Shown here in pieces: positions 11,459 through 22,539 of a stretch of DNA of 64,000 bases (the first letter of the stretch is position 1; every line of letters starts with the position of its first letter). A program made the translations under genes and the position numbers. The stretch comes from Carettochelys insculpta (Eukaryota > Chordata > Testudines > Carettochelyidae). The stretch is from positions 181,272,798 through 181,336,797 of the forward strand of contig NC_134138.1 in the NCBI RefSeq assembly GCF_033958435.1, written 5' to 3'. The notes under the pieces were generated by a model. The model was not told where the DNA came from. It saw only the letters and a program-made list of their open reading frames with translations, and did not search any database.

Positions 11459-14348
11459 TTAGAGGGCTGGGGAGGATCCTCGCCGGAGGGAACACCAACG
11501 GTCCCCGTGGGGCCGCGCAGCAAGCTGTGGCTGACGCCATAGGTGATTAGAGCGTCACAGAAGCCGCGGGCCCGTTGGTAGGCCGTGGCATCCCTCCTCC
11601 TGGTCCCCTTGCCCTCCTTTAGAAGGGCCCTCATGGACTCAAGGATGAAGTGAAAGTCACCCCAGCGCTGGAGGGTGAGAGCTACTTTGTTCTTGGAGCT
11701 GCGAACATCCTCCAAGAACTTGCGCATCTCATCCGTGGGGTGCCAAGGCCTCGGGGTCCCGAGTGCCCCTTGGCCTCGTATCTTTTTGGGCCCTATGGCC
11801 GGCAAGAAGGTCGGGATGGTGGCTGGGGCTTGGTTTTGGGAGGAGTAGGGGTGGCGGAGGGAGAGCAGCCCCAAAAGTGCTGGGAGAGGGCAAAGCAAAG
11901 GGGGCCTCCCAAGGGATTGCAGCCTCGGGAGTGGTTATGAACAAACAGGGTCCAAGGGGAGGGCAGGAAGGAAAGGGATGGGGGCAGGGGGGTAAAAGTT
12001 TTAGGGAAGGGGGAGGGGCCATGAGGAAAGGGGGGAAATGGAGGAGGAGGAGGGAGGAAGGGTGGGGGAGGCAGTGGGGGGAGAGGGGGAGGGGGAGGGT
12101 CTGGAGGGGGTAAGGGCACAGGTTCTGGGGCAAGGCATTGATTGGAAGAGGGGGTGGGGGTGGGGGTGGGGGCAGGGGCAGGAGCTAAGGTGGGAGTGGG
12201 GGTGGGAGTGCAAACAAGAGGGGTTTCAGGAGGGGGAGCTTTTCTGGGTGGCAAGAAGGGAGAGCTTGTAAAGGACAAGGTGCCAGTCCATTCGGCAGCA
12301 GGCACCGATGTGGTGGGAGGGTCGGCATTGGGGTTTTCAACTCCAGGATGGAAGGGAGAGCAAGGGGGAACACAGATCCTCCCGGAGCATCTAGGGGCTG
12401 GGGAATTGCAGTTGGGAGGGTGTCCCCAGCCAGGGGGACGGTCACACCCCGCGATGTCCCTGAACAAGGAGGGGTAGTGGTTGGGGGATCTCCGGTAGGT
12501 GGGGAAAGTGAGGGGGACAGCTGAGTGTAGGCAGCCAGCCCACAGGCTTCTAGTAGCAGGCCCTCTATGTCCAGAGCAGCCGGGGTTAGGCCTAGGGCCT
12601 CACCTCCTCTGGGCGCTCCATGACGGCGGTCTGGGCAGTGGCCGGAGGGGTGTCAGAGGAGGGCATGGGCTCAGGACAGGCCTCCTCTGCCCCTTTGGGC
12701 TCGGGCTCCGGGACAGAAGGGGTGGTATCCTCCATTGCCACCGTGGCGGCCTCAGTCACCCCCAGCAGATGGTCAGTAGCCAGGGGTTCAGCAGGTGGAT
12801 CAGGGCTGGCGGCTCTCTTTAATGCCTTGCGCGGCACATCCACCCCGTCCTCTGACAGGGTGGAGTGCTGGGCCTGTGCATTTCTTTTTTTGCGCTTTCC
12901 CCTTACTAGTAGCTAGTCCTCCAAAGAGGCGGGCTCGGTGGTAGAGGAGGAAGGACCAGGGGACGGAGGTAACGAGGAGGGAGGGAAGGAGAAGGAGGAC
13001 GGGACAGCGAGGGAAAGGGACGGCCTGCCCTGGGGTGGGCCCTGTTCGGGTCCTGCCATTGGCCCTGCCTCCCTCTCCTCCACAGACCGGGCTTGAATGC
13101 CCGCTTGGGCGCCGGCGCCTGCTTCTTCTTGCCACTTGCCATGCGCCTGGGCATCCTCTGACGCCCAAGTGGCAATGGTTCCGTCCGGGGAGGGAGGAGG
13201 AGGGGCGGTCCCAGGGCCTGCCGCGATCGGGGCATTGCTGGTCATGTGGCTGGCGCCCCCTGGGTTGGAGGAGGTCCCGGGCTCCCCTCTTTCGTGCCGG
13301 GCCAGGGGGCAATCCCTCCGGACATGCCCTGCTGCCCGACACACAAAGCACCGGGCCTCCCCCAAGGTGTAATAGACCCGGTACTGGGCCCCTTGATGAG
13401 ACACCAGTATAGTCCCCTTCTGGGCCACCCCACCCTGTGCTGCTGCCGGCGGCAGTTGGATTCGCGCCTGCCGGTGGAAGGAGAGCACATGCTGTAGGGC
13501 GGGGTCTTTGCAGCCTAGAGGGAGGGGACTCAGGACTGACAAGGGTCAGCCCAGGGAGGCGAGGAAAGGCAGAAGGGTGGAATTGGGGAGGAAGGGAGGG
13601 ACAGAGGAGAAAACCACCCATATGCCCAGGTCCTCGAGTGGCTCCAGGGGCACGTGGACGCCCCCGACTGCCAAGCCCCTCTCCACCGCCTCCTGCACAG
13701 CGGCCTCCGATGCCAGGAAGAAGACGATCTTCCCGAACATTTGAGAGGCCGCCACCACAGCCGTGGGCCCCACCACCCACGCCAACACCCGCACGTAGGT
13801 GTCGACGAAGAGCGAGGCTGACACTACGAGGCAGCGGACTCCGTGCCTCCTGGTGAGGGTGTGGAAGGGGCCGCGACTTTTGGGGATGGTATTCCGAGCA
13901 GAGGCAGAAGGAGCAGGATGCATGGCGGCTGCCACCGCCTGGGCATACAACCTGGGGGCCGGGGGATCAGAGCTCCCAGGATCGGTGGAGGGAACAGGGG
14001 GGCGGGAAGGAGGGGAAGCTGCAGCAGGTGTTTCGGCAGCTGGGGTGGAGGGCCCAGCCATGGGAGGTTTGACCTTCTGGGCAGGGCTCTTGCCCTTTTT
14101 GGTCCCCTGGCCCCTCCCGCCCTTTCGGGGCGGGGTGGTGGATTCAGGGTGAGGTCGCTGGAGGAGGGCACCGCGGCAGAGGCAGCAGGAGCCCCAGAAC
14201 CCACGCCCGCACCCTCAACCAACGCAATGGCAAGATCCCTGGCAGCCCTGGACAAGTGGGCCATCATTTCAAGGGTGGAAGGTGTAGTAGTGGAGGGAAG
14301 TGGGAGGGGGGGATCACCAGATGTCCCCCTGGTGGTTGTGGAGGTCAT
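11248..14348 (-). pseudogene. Tx1-like L1 ORF1: CCHC nucleic-acid-binding protein
   Basis: The likely start is the ATG at 14348 (MTSTTTRGTSGD). After one frameshift near 14065 a single frame can be followed to about 11490, broken by stops at 13543, 12913 and 12592. The conserved part is 13950-13280: an RRM-like region (VSASLFVDTYVRVLAWVVGP, then MFGKIVFFLASEAAVQEAVE) followed by the zinc knuckle CFVCRAAGHVRRDC (13335-13375). A long Pro-rich linker (about 12260-11930) joins it to a C-terminal block (TDEMRKFLEDVRSSKNKVAL, YQRARGFCDALITYG). The frame stays open to 11248, overlapping the ORF2 start by about 210 bp; the true stop is uncertain. The product would bind element RNA in the L1 particle. 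Confidence 0.75.
11930..12260. repeat. G-rich low-complexity tract inside L1 ORF1
   Basis: The plus strand is built of runs such as ggggagagggggaggggg and gggggtgggggtgggggt. On the coding (minus) strand this is a Pro/Ser/Pro-rich linker. Several runs of four or more G-blocks close together could form G-quadruplexes. The tract is continuous with the ORF1 frame, so it is part of the element and not an independent satellite. Confidence 0.75.
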
Positions 14349-15029
14349 GATGAGGGGCACAGTGCAAGGAATTTTATAGAGGTAGGGCACTTTAAGAAGG
14401 AGTGGGGGAGGGGAGGAGGAAGTGGCTACCCCTCCCCCACTGGCCAGGCTGAGGACCTGGTCAGGTGGGGGTGGGGCAGGAGGAGGGAGGGGGAAAGGGA
14501 ATGCAAAAAGGACACAACTCCCAGCACAAGATGGTAAACGGCTCCTACTACTGCACTGGGATGTGGTGGGGGGTTCAATATATGTATGTGTGGGGAGGTG
14601 AATGTGAGAGAAGGGGAAGGACTCAGGCACCTAAGAAACACAAACAAAGGGGAGGGGCGTGGGCACAAAGGGAGGGGTAAGAAGGAGGGGTGGCAGAGCC
14701 AACCAGGAAGGGGAGGGGGTGTTCGGGGAAAGGTGTGCCCATGGGTGCCTGAAGGCGGGCCCACAGCAGCTGCTGCTGCACAGCCCCGCAGATGCAGGAA
14801 GGAGGAAGGGGCAGATAGTTTGGGCGGGGCCCAGTTAGAGAGGGCCCCAGCGGCAGCTGGGTGTGGGGGGTGGGTTAAAGGAGGCGGTGGCTGCAAGGGT
14901 GGGGCAGGGCCCACACCCTAACACCCCACCCCCAACTATGCAGCCACCCCTCTGGAGCCCTGGTGGGGAGGGGCCCCACCCAAACCATCTGTGCAGGGAC
15001 CCACAGAGGCTGACAAGGGACTTTGTCAC

Positions 15030-15208
15030 AGCTCTCAGTATTCTGTGTTGCCGTTTAGCTGTAATTTACCCCACATGTCTTCTAAGACCCCAGTAAGCAG
15101 TGAAAGTGTTGGTAATGTGCTAGACAATATTGATCTCCTGTGGTCTGGCAAATTCTTTTGTCCAGCACTGGTCAGACCCCAAGGGTTCTGAAAGAGAGGT
15201 TCAACCTG
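15030..15208 (-). mobile_element. Non-autonomous DNA element fragment (gttcaacctgta family)
   Basis: This piece ends at 15208 with gagaggttcaacctgta and matches, in the opposite orientation, the copy at 27255-27566. Shared segments include 'agtattctgtgttgccgttt', 'cttctaagaccccagtaagc', 'gtgttggtaatgtgctagac' and 'aatattgatctcctgtggtc'. It is interrupted at about 15029 by the 5' end of the Tx1-like L1. No coding capacity. Confidence 0.75.
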
Positions 15209-15302
15209 TACTTATTTTTGCATCTGATGAAGCAGGTCTTTGCCCATGAAAGCTTATGCTCCAAAATATCTGTTAGTCTATAAGGTGCCACAAGCAGCCA
15301 GA
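15209..15302 (+). mobile_element. Penelope-like element, 3' tail only
   Basis: The plus strand reads 'gcatctgatgaagcaggtct', 'ttgcccatgaaagcttatgc', 'tccaaaatatctgttagtct' and 'ataaggtgccaca', a Penelope-type tail common in turtles. It is a different subfamily from the tails at 51960-52045 and 58558-58640. No coding part remains. Confidence 0.7.
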
Positions 15303-15304
15303 AA

Positions 15305-16545
15305 AGATAAGGCAAAATAGTTAGTGGAGCAGTGTGAAGATACAGAGAGGAATTACGGTGAGTGTAAGATCAGGGAGCTGTATAAGAAGATTAGGGATAT
15401 TAATAGGAGGTGGTAGCCAAAGCATTTGGCGATCAAAGATGAGAATGAACGAGGTGCTCATGAACAAGGAGAAGGTTGTGCAGCAATGGATGAAATTGTG
15501 CACTGATTTGTACAAAGCACAGGTGGACCTGAGTGTCTCACAGGGACTGATTGAAGAACTGAAAGAGACATCTCCACTGAGCATCAAGAGCGAGACTGAT
15601 ATTTCAAGGAAGTAGGAAGAGCAATGAAATAACTGAAAAACAACAGGTGCCCTGGAAATGATAAGACCACATTATGAAATATGGTGGAGAAAGTATGATT
15701 CAGGAAATACACAGACTATGTAATATAGCGTGGAAAGAAGGGAACGCACCTATAGACTGGACAAGATCCATGCTAGTGACAATACACAAGAAAGGAAATG
15801 CATTGGAGTGCAAGACCTACAGAACGATTGCCCTAACGAGTCATCTAGGCAAGGTGGTGATGATGATATTGATGGAGAGATTGACATCACAGATAGAAGA
15901 ACATCTGGAGGATGAGCAAGCGGGATTCAGGAAAGATAGATGTACCATGCAGCAGATATTGGCATTAAGATTGATAGCAGAGAAAGCTTTACAAAAGAAC
16001 AAGAACATCTACAGTTGCTTTGTTGATTTTCAGAAGGCATTTGACAGTACAGATCAGAAAGTGACTTGGGCGGTGTTGGGGTTGTATGGAGTGGATAGCA
16101 GACATATGGATGTTGAAGGATATCAACAACAAAGTGAAGGCAGTAGTGAAAATGTGCAGAGAGTTAGGAAGTTGGTTTAGAACGAGTAGAGGTATGAGCC
16201 AAGGAGATACAATATCACTGAGTATCTTCATCATGCACCTAGAGAGCGCGATGGACAAGGTCAAAGAAGAAGTAGAAGGGATATCTGTGCACAGGATAAA
16301 GATCAACAACTTGAGGTTCGTGGATGATATAGTTATTGAAGAAGATGAAAAGAAGCTAGCGAGAAGGGTGGAGGTGCTAAATGAGGATGGGAAGTCATAC
16401 ACTCTGATTATGAACATCAAATAAAATAAAAACTTGGGTATTCAGAGATAAGGAAATAGGAAGGAAGATCAGTGTAGACAGGATTGAACCAGAGAACATA
16501 GAGAAGTTCATGTATCTGGGGAGCAACATAACGTATGATCTAGAC
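15305..16545 (+). pseudogene. RTE reverse transcriptase, first part
   Basis: Frames change near 15620, 16070 and 16425, but the protein can be followed. It has a palm entry (LKYGGESMIQEIHRLCNIAW-like, 15670-15730), TIHKKGNALECKTYRTIALT, motif A CFVDFQKAFDSTDQ (16018-16060), motif B RGMSQGDTISLSIF (about 16190-16235) and motif C NNLRFVDDIVIEED (about 16305-16345). Motif C has V where RTE elements usually have A (FADD), with the two aspartates kept. After 16424 a stop occurs and the fingerprint continues to KFMYLGSNITYDLD at 16545. The copy is not functional. Confidence 0.8.
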
Positions 16546-17522
16546 AAGTGGTTCACAACCTTTTTGGCATCATGCCCCCCTTTTGATTATTGAGAAACCC
16601 CTGTGCCCTCCACCTCTTCTTTACCATCATCCAACCCCCCTTTAACAAAAACTTAAATTTATAATTTGAAATAAAACACAAAAGCTGATATAAGAATGTT
16701 ACTTAAAATTAAAAATAAGCACAAATAATTTTTCTTGGCCCCTTGTGGTTGCCTGGTGCAGCCCCAGCTGGCCAGCTCCCTGAGCCCCATGCCAGCCCCA
16801 TGCTAGCCTTCAGAACTGCCCACACCAAGCGCCTGCCCGCCTGAGATCTGCACTGCCAGAGCTGCCTGCCCGAGCCCCATGCCACCAAGGTCAGCCACCC
16901 ACTTGTCCACCAACCACCAGGGCCAGGAGTCTAGCTGCCCACTGGTCGCCTGAGCCCTGAGCTGCCAGGACCAGCAGACTGTCCACCAGCCACCCACCCT
17001 AGCTGCGAGCCAGCCGCTCGATCTGTCCGCCCAAGCCCCACACTGCCAGGGCCGGCCACCCACCCATCATCCCAAGCTGAGCCCCATGCTGAGCCCCATG
17101 CTGCTGGGGCCAGCCATCTGCCCACCAGGCCAAGCCACCCAAGCCCTGCTCTGCTGGGGCCAGCTGCCTGAGTCCCCTGTGTCCTGCAAGCTGGCCAGCC
17201 AGCCACCCAAGCCTCTCCCTGTCCTCCCACAAAGCCAGGCACCCCCAGTGCCCCATCTAACCCCATCCTCCTCCCCCCAACCCACACTCACTCTCACTTG
17301 CAGAAGACTCTAGCTCCACATGGGTCTTTGCTGGCTGCCTGCTTTTTATAGTGGCTGTGCCGGGTCACCCACGTAAAATGGCAGGGGCTAAGAGCCAGAA
17401 GCAAAGGCTGGATTTTTCTTTCGGTGGCGGGAATTATGGAAGGGGGCTGGGTCACCTCACACCACCCCGGAATTTCTTCACGCCCCCCCATGGGGGCATG
17501 ACCCCCAGTTTGGGAAACCATG
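16546..17522. mobile_element. hAT MITE inserted in the RTE, with 8-bp duplication
   Basis: The left end reads aagtggttcacaacc and the right end gtttgggaaaccatg, hAT-type inverted termini. It is flanked by atctagac (16538-16545) and atcaagac (17523-17530), 7 of 8 bases equal, as expected for a hAT target duplication. Removing the element and one duplicate rejoins the RTE frame (TYDLD to CKKEIV). The element is non-coding; its middle is a CT/GC-rich imperfect tandem array. Confidence 0.85.
16740..17330. repeat. CCCCA/CCAGC-rich imperfect repeat within the MITE
   Basis: Short words such as gagccccatgc, ctgccaggg, ccagccacc and gcccaccag recur irregularly; gctgagccccat occurs twice in a row near 17080-17100. 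The open frames over it (Trp/Gly-rich or Pro-rich) come from this composition and are not genes. Confidence 0.65.
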
Positions 17523-18070
17523 ATCAAGACTGTAAGAAGGAAATAGTGACTAGAATAGCGAAAGCAAGAGCCAGTTTGAAGGCGATGGAAAAGATCTGGA
17601 AAAGCAAAGCGGTTAGCTTAGTAACGAAGCTGAGCATCTTGAATACATGTGCATTCAGCAGCATGCTATATGGATGTGAGACACGGATGATAATGAAAGA
17701 TTCGAAGAGAAGGATATTGGCATTTGAGAGGAGTTGTTATAGAAAGATCCTGAGAATAGGATGGATGCAGAAGGTCACCAATGAGGAATTATATAGGAAG
17801 ATACAGTTGAAAGAGAACCTACTGCAGGTTATACAATGCAAGTTACAGCTATTTGGGCATATCTGTAGAATGAACAACGAATGAAAAATCAGGACCCTGG
17901 TATTCAGCACTGTGGACAGTTTGACTAGGAGAGGCAGACCCCACAGAGAAGGGGTACATGATGTAGTAGATTGGTGCAGAGCTAGTCTACAGAAACTAAG
18001 CCACTCTGCACTGGGCAGGGAAAGGTGAAAGGAAGTAGTGAGGGAAGCACTGGACACCAACAGGAGCTAA
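17523..18070 (+). pseudogene. RTE reverse transcriptase, C-terminal part
   Basis: The frame starting after the target duplication reads CKKEIVTRIAKARASLKAME, then SMLYGCETRMIMKDSKRRIL, KVTNEELYRKIQLKENLLQ and LFGHICRMN before a TGA at 17882. Beyond it RGRPHREGVHDVVDW, SLQKLSHSALGRE and EALDTNRS complete the usual RTE C-terminus up to about 18070. It continues the protein interrupted at 16545. The stop after MNNE is a degenerative change. Confidence 0.8.
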
Positions 18071-18100
18071 GCCCATGGTTGTTAATGATGATGACGACCA

Positions 18101-19565
18101 AGATAAAGAAGAATAGGTCATTTGAAAACCAAACCTAAAGTGTGTACTTCATCTAAGGGATTTAGCATGCATCATTCCTGTCAGACGAGCGGGCTGAATT
18201 CTGGCTATATTTATTTTTGATCGTGGAGGACAGTGTACTTCAGTGACTTAGTTGCCGCTAGCACTTGGGCTGAGCTGAAACACGATGTGTCATACAAGCA
18301 GATACGAGTCTCTGAATTTCACCCACTTCAGCTGTCTGTCCACATAACACAAACCTCACCATGCCATTTGGTACGATAGGCCGATGAAGTTCAGAGAAAA
18401 ATAAAACAGAAATGGAGGAGAGGGAGGAGAACGTTGCACATAAACACTGAGGTGCCGTAGCGGAGCTGCCCACAGATGTTTGCAAAGTGGCTCCCAGTTC
18501 TGTCACTTCCCCATATTCACAAACACTGGAAATGTTCCTGCCTCAGGCAAACATTTATTTAAAAAGAATATAAAAACCTCTCATCTCCTGAGTATGGGAA
18601 CAAACAGAGCAGCACAAAAGGGAGTATACTCACACCCCTCGGCCCAACTGGGCGCCAGCTGCTATTTCTCCTGCTCAAAGTAGCTCCATTTTCAGGTTAG
18701 TTTTGCTTTGGCCTGTCTTTTATGATTCTCAGAAGGATGGCAATTTCTTGAATAGCCTTTCATTTCTCAGGTTAGATGGAAAATCTGTAGCCATTGTGAA
18801 ATTTGAAAAGCAGCGGAAGGTACTTAGAAGTAACTCTGAATGCAGTAGGGAAGGACAGCAAGCAGCGGACAACAGCAAAAACAGACCTCTCAAAGAAGAG
18901 GGGAAGGGTATGATGCTGGGACCTTACAAAGCTCTTCTCATCAAGTGAGCTCTGCGTCAAGATCATTTTAAAGTACTTTGAGTGTGTCAGAATTACTGGG
19001 TTCCAAATGCACAGCAGATACACAGCTAACAACAAAAATCATTACAGAACAGGCCTAATTCTCCACTGCCTCACACTCTGAGTATCCTTCCACCCCGAGC
19101 AAAGCAAACATCAGAATGCTGCTATTTTGATTCCATAGCATATTGTACCCACCTTGAAAGAGAGCAATTGTTTTAACAAGCTGTAGGGCAGCAGAGAATC
19201 TGACTGCAAGGTTACCAACACTGGCCTGTTGTGGCTTCTTGACTTCTAGTTCATGATGTAATTATTTAGTTAGAGAACAACTGTTTATAACTTAGAAAAA
19301 AAAAGAGCTCAGTGAACTTACCGGTTTAGTTTACAGTAATAGCTTGTTTTTAAATGCTTTGGCAAAACAACACCCAGCAAACTATAAGCCTGGCAACCAA
19401 AATACTTCCATTAAAAGCTTTGGCAATATTGGTGTGACTAGTTTGATGGGAGCTACAAAAACAACAGACTCTGAGGAGCAAGGCCAGCATATTGTTCTCA
19501 TGCCACAATGGAAAATTTGGGAAAATGCTAGTGCTTGGAGCAGGCTCCTATTTGTGCACCATGGG
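18101..19565. other. Stretch without recognised features
   Basis: I see no exon, named repeat or RNA gene. An open frame at 18703-18948 (81 codons) has no recognisable domain or flanking splice sites that would make it a convincing exon. Confidence 0.45.
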
Positions 19566-19849
19566 CGAGATCATAGAATACCAGCATTGGAAGGCATCTC
19601 AAGAGGTCATCAAGTTTGGTCCACTGTCCTCACAGCAGGACCAAGCACCATCTGCAACATCCCTGTTAGATATTTATCCAACCTGTTCTTAAATATCTCC
19701 AATGGAGATTCTATAACCATCCTAGGCAATTTATTCCAGTAACTAACCACCCTGACAGTTTGGAAGATTTTCCTGATGTCCAACCTAAACCCCTTTGACT
19801 GCAATTTAAGGCCATTGCTTGTGGTCCTGTCATCAGAGGTCAAGGAAAA

Positions 19850-22200
19850 TTATTTTTCTCCCTCCTTCTTGTAACACCCTTTTAGGTACTTGAAACCTGC
19901 TATCATGTCCCCTCTCAGCCTTCTCTTTTCCTAACTAAACAAACCCAATTCTTTTAATCTTCTCTCATAGGTCATATTTTCTAGACCTTTAATCATTTTA
20001 GTTGCTCTTCCCCAGACCTTCTCCAATTTCTCCACATCTTTCTTGAAATGTGATGCCCAGAACTGGACACACTACTCCAGTTGAGGCTTAATCAGCATAA
20101 AGTAGAGCAGAAGAATGACTTCTCATGTCTTGCTCACAACACTCCTATTAATGGATCCCAGAATCAGGTTTGCTTTTTTTGCAGCAGGGTCACCCTGTTG
20201 ACTCACGTTTAGTTTGTGGTCCACTATGATCCCTAGATCCCTTTATGCAGTACTCCTTCGTAGGGAATCACTTCCCATTTTGTAAGTGTGATACTGATTG
20301 CTCCTCCCTAAGTGGAGTACTCTGCATTTCTCCTCATTGAACTTCATCCAATCTTCCTCAGATCATTTTTCCAGTTTGTCCAGACCATTTTGATTTGGAC
20401 CCTCTTCTCCCAAGCACTTGCAACTACTTCCAGCTTGGTATCATCTGCTAACTTGGTAAGTGCACTGTCTGTGCCACTTTCTCAATCATTTATGAAAATA
20501 TTGAACAGAACTGATCCCACAACTGACACTTACAGAGCTCCATTTGTTATTCCCTTCCAGCATGACTTTGAACCATTAATAACTGCTCTCTGTGAACAGT
20601 TATCCAACCAGTTAAACACCTACCTGGATAGCATCCCCATGTAGGTTGCATTTCCCTAGTTTACTGATAAGAAGGTCATGCAATACTGTATCAAATGCTT
20701 TGCTAAAGTCTAAGTGTACCATGTCTACCGCTTACCCTTTATCCACAAGGCTTGTTTTCTTATAAAATAAAATTATCAGGCTGGTTTGACAAGATTTATT
20801 CTCAAAAAATCCTTGCTGACTGTTTCCTATCACCTATTATCTTGCAGATGTTTGTAGGTGGATTCCTTGATTACTTGCTCCATCATCTTTCCTGGCACTG
20901 AAGTTAAACTGACTTGTCTGTAATTTCCTGTGTTGTCCTTGTTTCCCTTTTTAGAGATGAGCACTATATTTGCTCTTTTCCAGTCTTCTGGAATCTCTCC
21001 TGACTTTCATGCTATTTCAAAGATGATAGCTAATGGCTTGGATACCTCCTCTATCAGCTTTTTGAGTATTCTATCATGTAATTCACTGACCCCTGGTGAC
21101 TCAAAGACTTCTAACTTTTCTAAGTAATTTTCAACTTTTTCTTTCCCTATTTTAACTTCTTAACATACTCCATTTTCACTAGTATTCACTATGTTAAGCA
21201 TTCAATCTCCATCAACCTTCTTGGTGAAAACTGAAACAAAAATCATTAAGTACTTTTGCCATTTCTATGTTTTCAGTTACTGTTTCTCCCTCTTCATTGA
21301 GCAATGGGTCTACCCTGTCCTTGGTCTTCCTCTTGCTTCTAATATACCCGTAGAATTTTTTTTTCTGTTTGTGTCTTGAGCTAGATTAAACTTGTTTTGT
21401 GCTTTCACCTTTCTAATTTTGCCCCTGCATTCTCATCTTATTCATTTATATTCCTCCATTAAACTTTGACCTAGTTTCCACTTTTTATACTATTGCTTTG
21501 TGATTTTTAGGTCATTCAAGATCTCCTGATTAGGCCAAGCTGGTCTCTTGCCACACTTCCTATCTTTACTATGCAAAAGAATGGCTTGCTCTTGTGCCCT
21601 TAGTAATGTCTCTTTGAAAAATTGCCATCTGTCTTCAACTGTTTTCCTCATAGTCTTGCTTTCCCTGGGACCTTACCTATCAGCGATCTGAACTGACTGA
21701 AGTCTGCCTTCCTGAAGTTCATTGTTTCTATTTTGCTGTTCTCCCTTTGACTACTTCTTAGACTCACAAATTCTATCACTGCATGATCACTTTCACCCAA
21801 GTTGCCTGCCTCTTTCCAATTCTCAACCAGCTCCTCCCTATTTGTTAAAATCAAATCTAAAACAGCTCCCCCCGCAGTAACTCTCTTAGTCTTCTGAAAC
21901 AAAAAATAAGTCTCCAATGAATTCCAAGATCTTGTTGGCTAACCTGTGCCTTGCTGTGTTCTTTTGCCAGCAGAGGTCTGGAGAGTTCACATCCCCAACC
22001 ACCACTAAGTTCTATGCTTTGGATGATTTTGTTAGTTATTTAAAGAAAGTTTCTTCCACCTCTCCTTTACTGGCTAGGTGATCTGTAGTAGACCCCCTAC
22101 CATGACATCACCCAAGCTTTTTGCCCCTTTTAACCTTACCCAGAGACTCTCAACAAGTCTTTCATCTGTGTCCATATCAACCTCAGTCCAAATATATACA
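19850..22200 (-). pseudogene. CR1 ORF2: endonuclease-reverse transcriptase remains
   Basis: The endonuclease end is seen at 21917-21648 ([29 protein letters not shown], then [13 protein letters not shown]). The reverse transcriptase motif C is readable at about 20460-20425 as KLADDTKLE, where CR1 has FADDTKLE: the Phe is changed and both Asp are kept. The region 21130-20640 contains the palm segments in reverse complement. The C-terminal portion to about 19850 is recognisable by its order but is broken by shifts. It cannot encode an active enzyme. Confidence 0.8.
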
Positions 22201-22539
22201 CTTTAATATATAAGGGAAAAACTCCTCCCTTTTTCCCTGCCTATCCTTCCTGACCAAGTTGTGCCCTTCTATACCAATAGTCAAATCATGTGCATTATCC
22301 CAAGTTTCTGTGATCCCAACTGTCATACTTGTGTGCATTTACTAGTATTTCAAGTTCTTCCTGCTTATTTCCCACACTTCTTGCATTTGTATATAGACAT
22401 AATAGTTACTGATGTGATTTTACCCTCCAGTTCTGCCTTGTTCTTCCTTTATCTCTGTTACTATAGTCCCTGATCACTCCAGTTTCTGACCTATCTCCTA
22501 GGACTCCATGATTTTCACTTACCTGTAGGCTCTCATCAC

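Larger units (their letters stand above)
7617..15029 (-). mobile_element. Tx1-like L1 LINE, nearly full length, dead
   Basis: This is a two-ORF non-LTR retrotransposon on the minus strand. ORF1 (14348 down to about 11250) has a CCHC zinc knuckle, and ORF2 (11458 down to 7617) has an AP-type endonuclease, reverse transcriptase and C-terminal cysteine motif. The coding strand is very C/G-rich, unlike the AT-rich surroundings. The 5' boundary is placed at about 15029, where a different repeat resumes. The 3' boundary lies at or just past the ORF2 stop, with no poly-A tail visible. The Tx1/L1 assignment follows from the domain order, the CCHC ORF1 and the ORF2 C-terminal motif. Confidence 0.85.
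15305..18100 (+). mobile_element. RTE-type LINE, split by a hAT MITE
   Basis: An RTE/RTE-X-like retrotransposon on the plus strand. Its reverse transcriptase occupies 15305-16545 and resumes at 17531, after a 977-bp insertion. The C-terminus has the family's YGCETRMIMKDSKRR, RCYRKILRIGW-like and FGHICRMN segments, and the tail ends in (ATG/ATGATG)-type repeats near 18080-18100, the usual RTE 3' end. The endonuclease half is missing, so the copy is 5'-truncated. Confidence 0.8.

Noticed and set aside
16803..17313. Several Trp/Gly-rich or Pro-rich open frames
   Set aside because: They lie in the imperfect GC-rich array inside a MITE and change character with the repeat. There is no domain or start context.
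18703..18948. 81-codon frame as a possible host exon
   Set aside because: There is no recognisable domain, and I could not pair it with splice sites or further exons.
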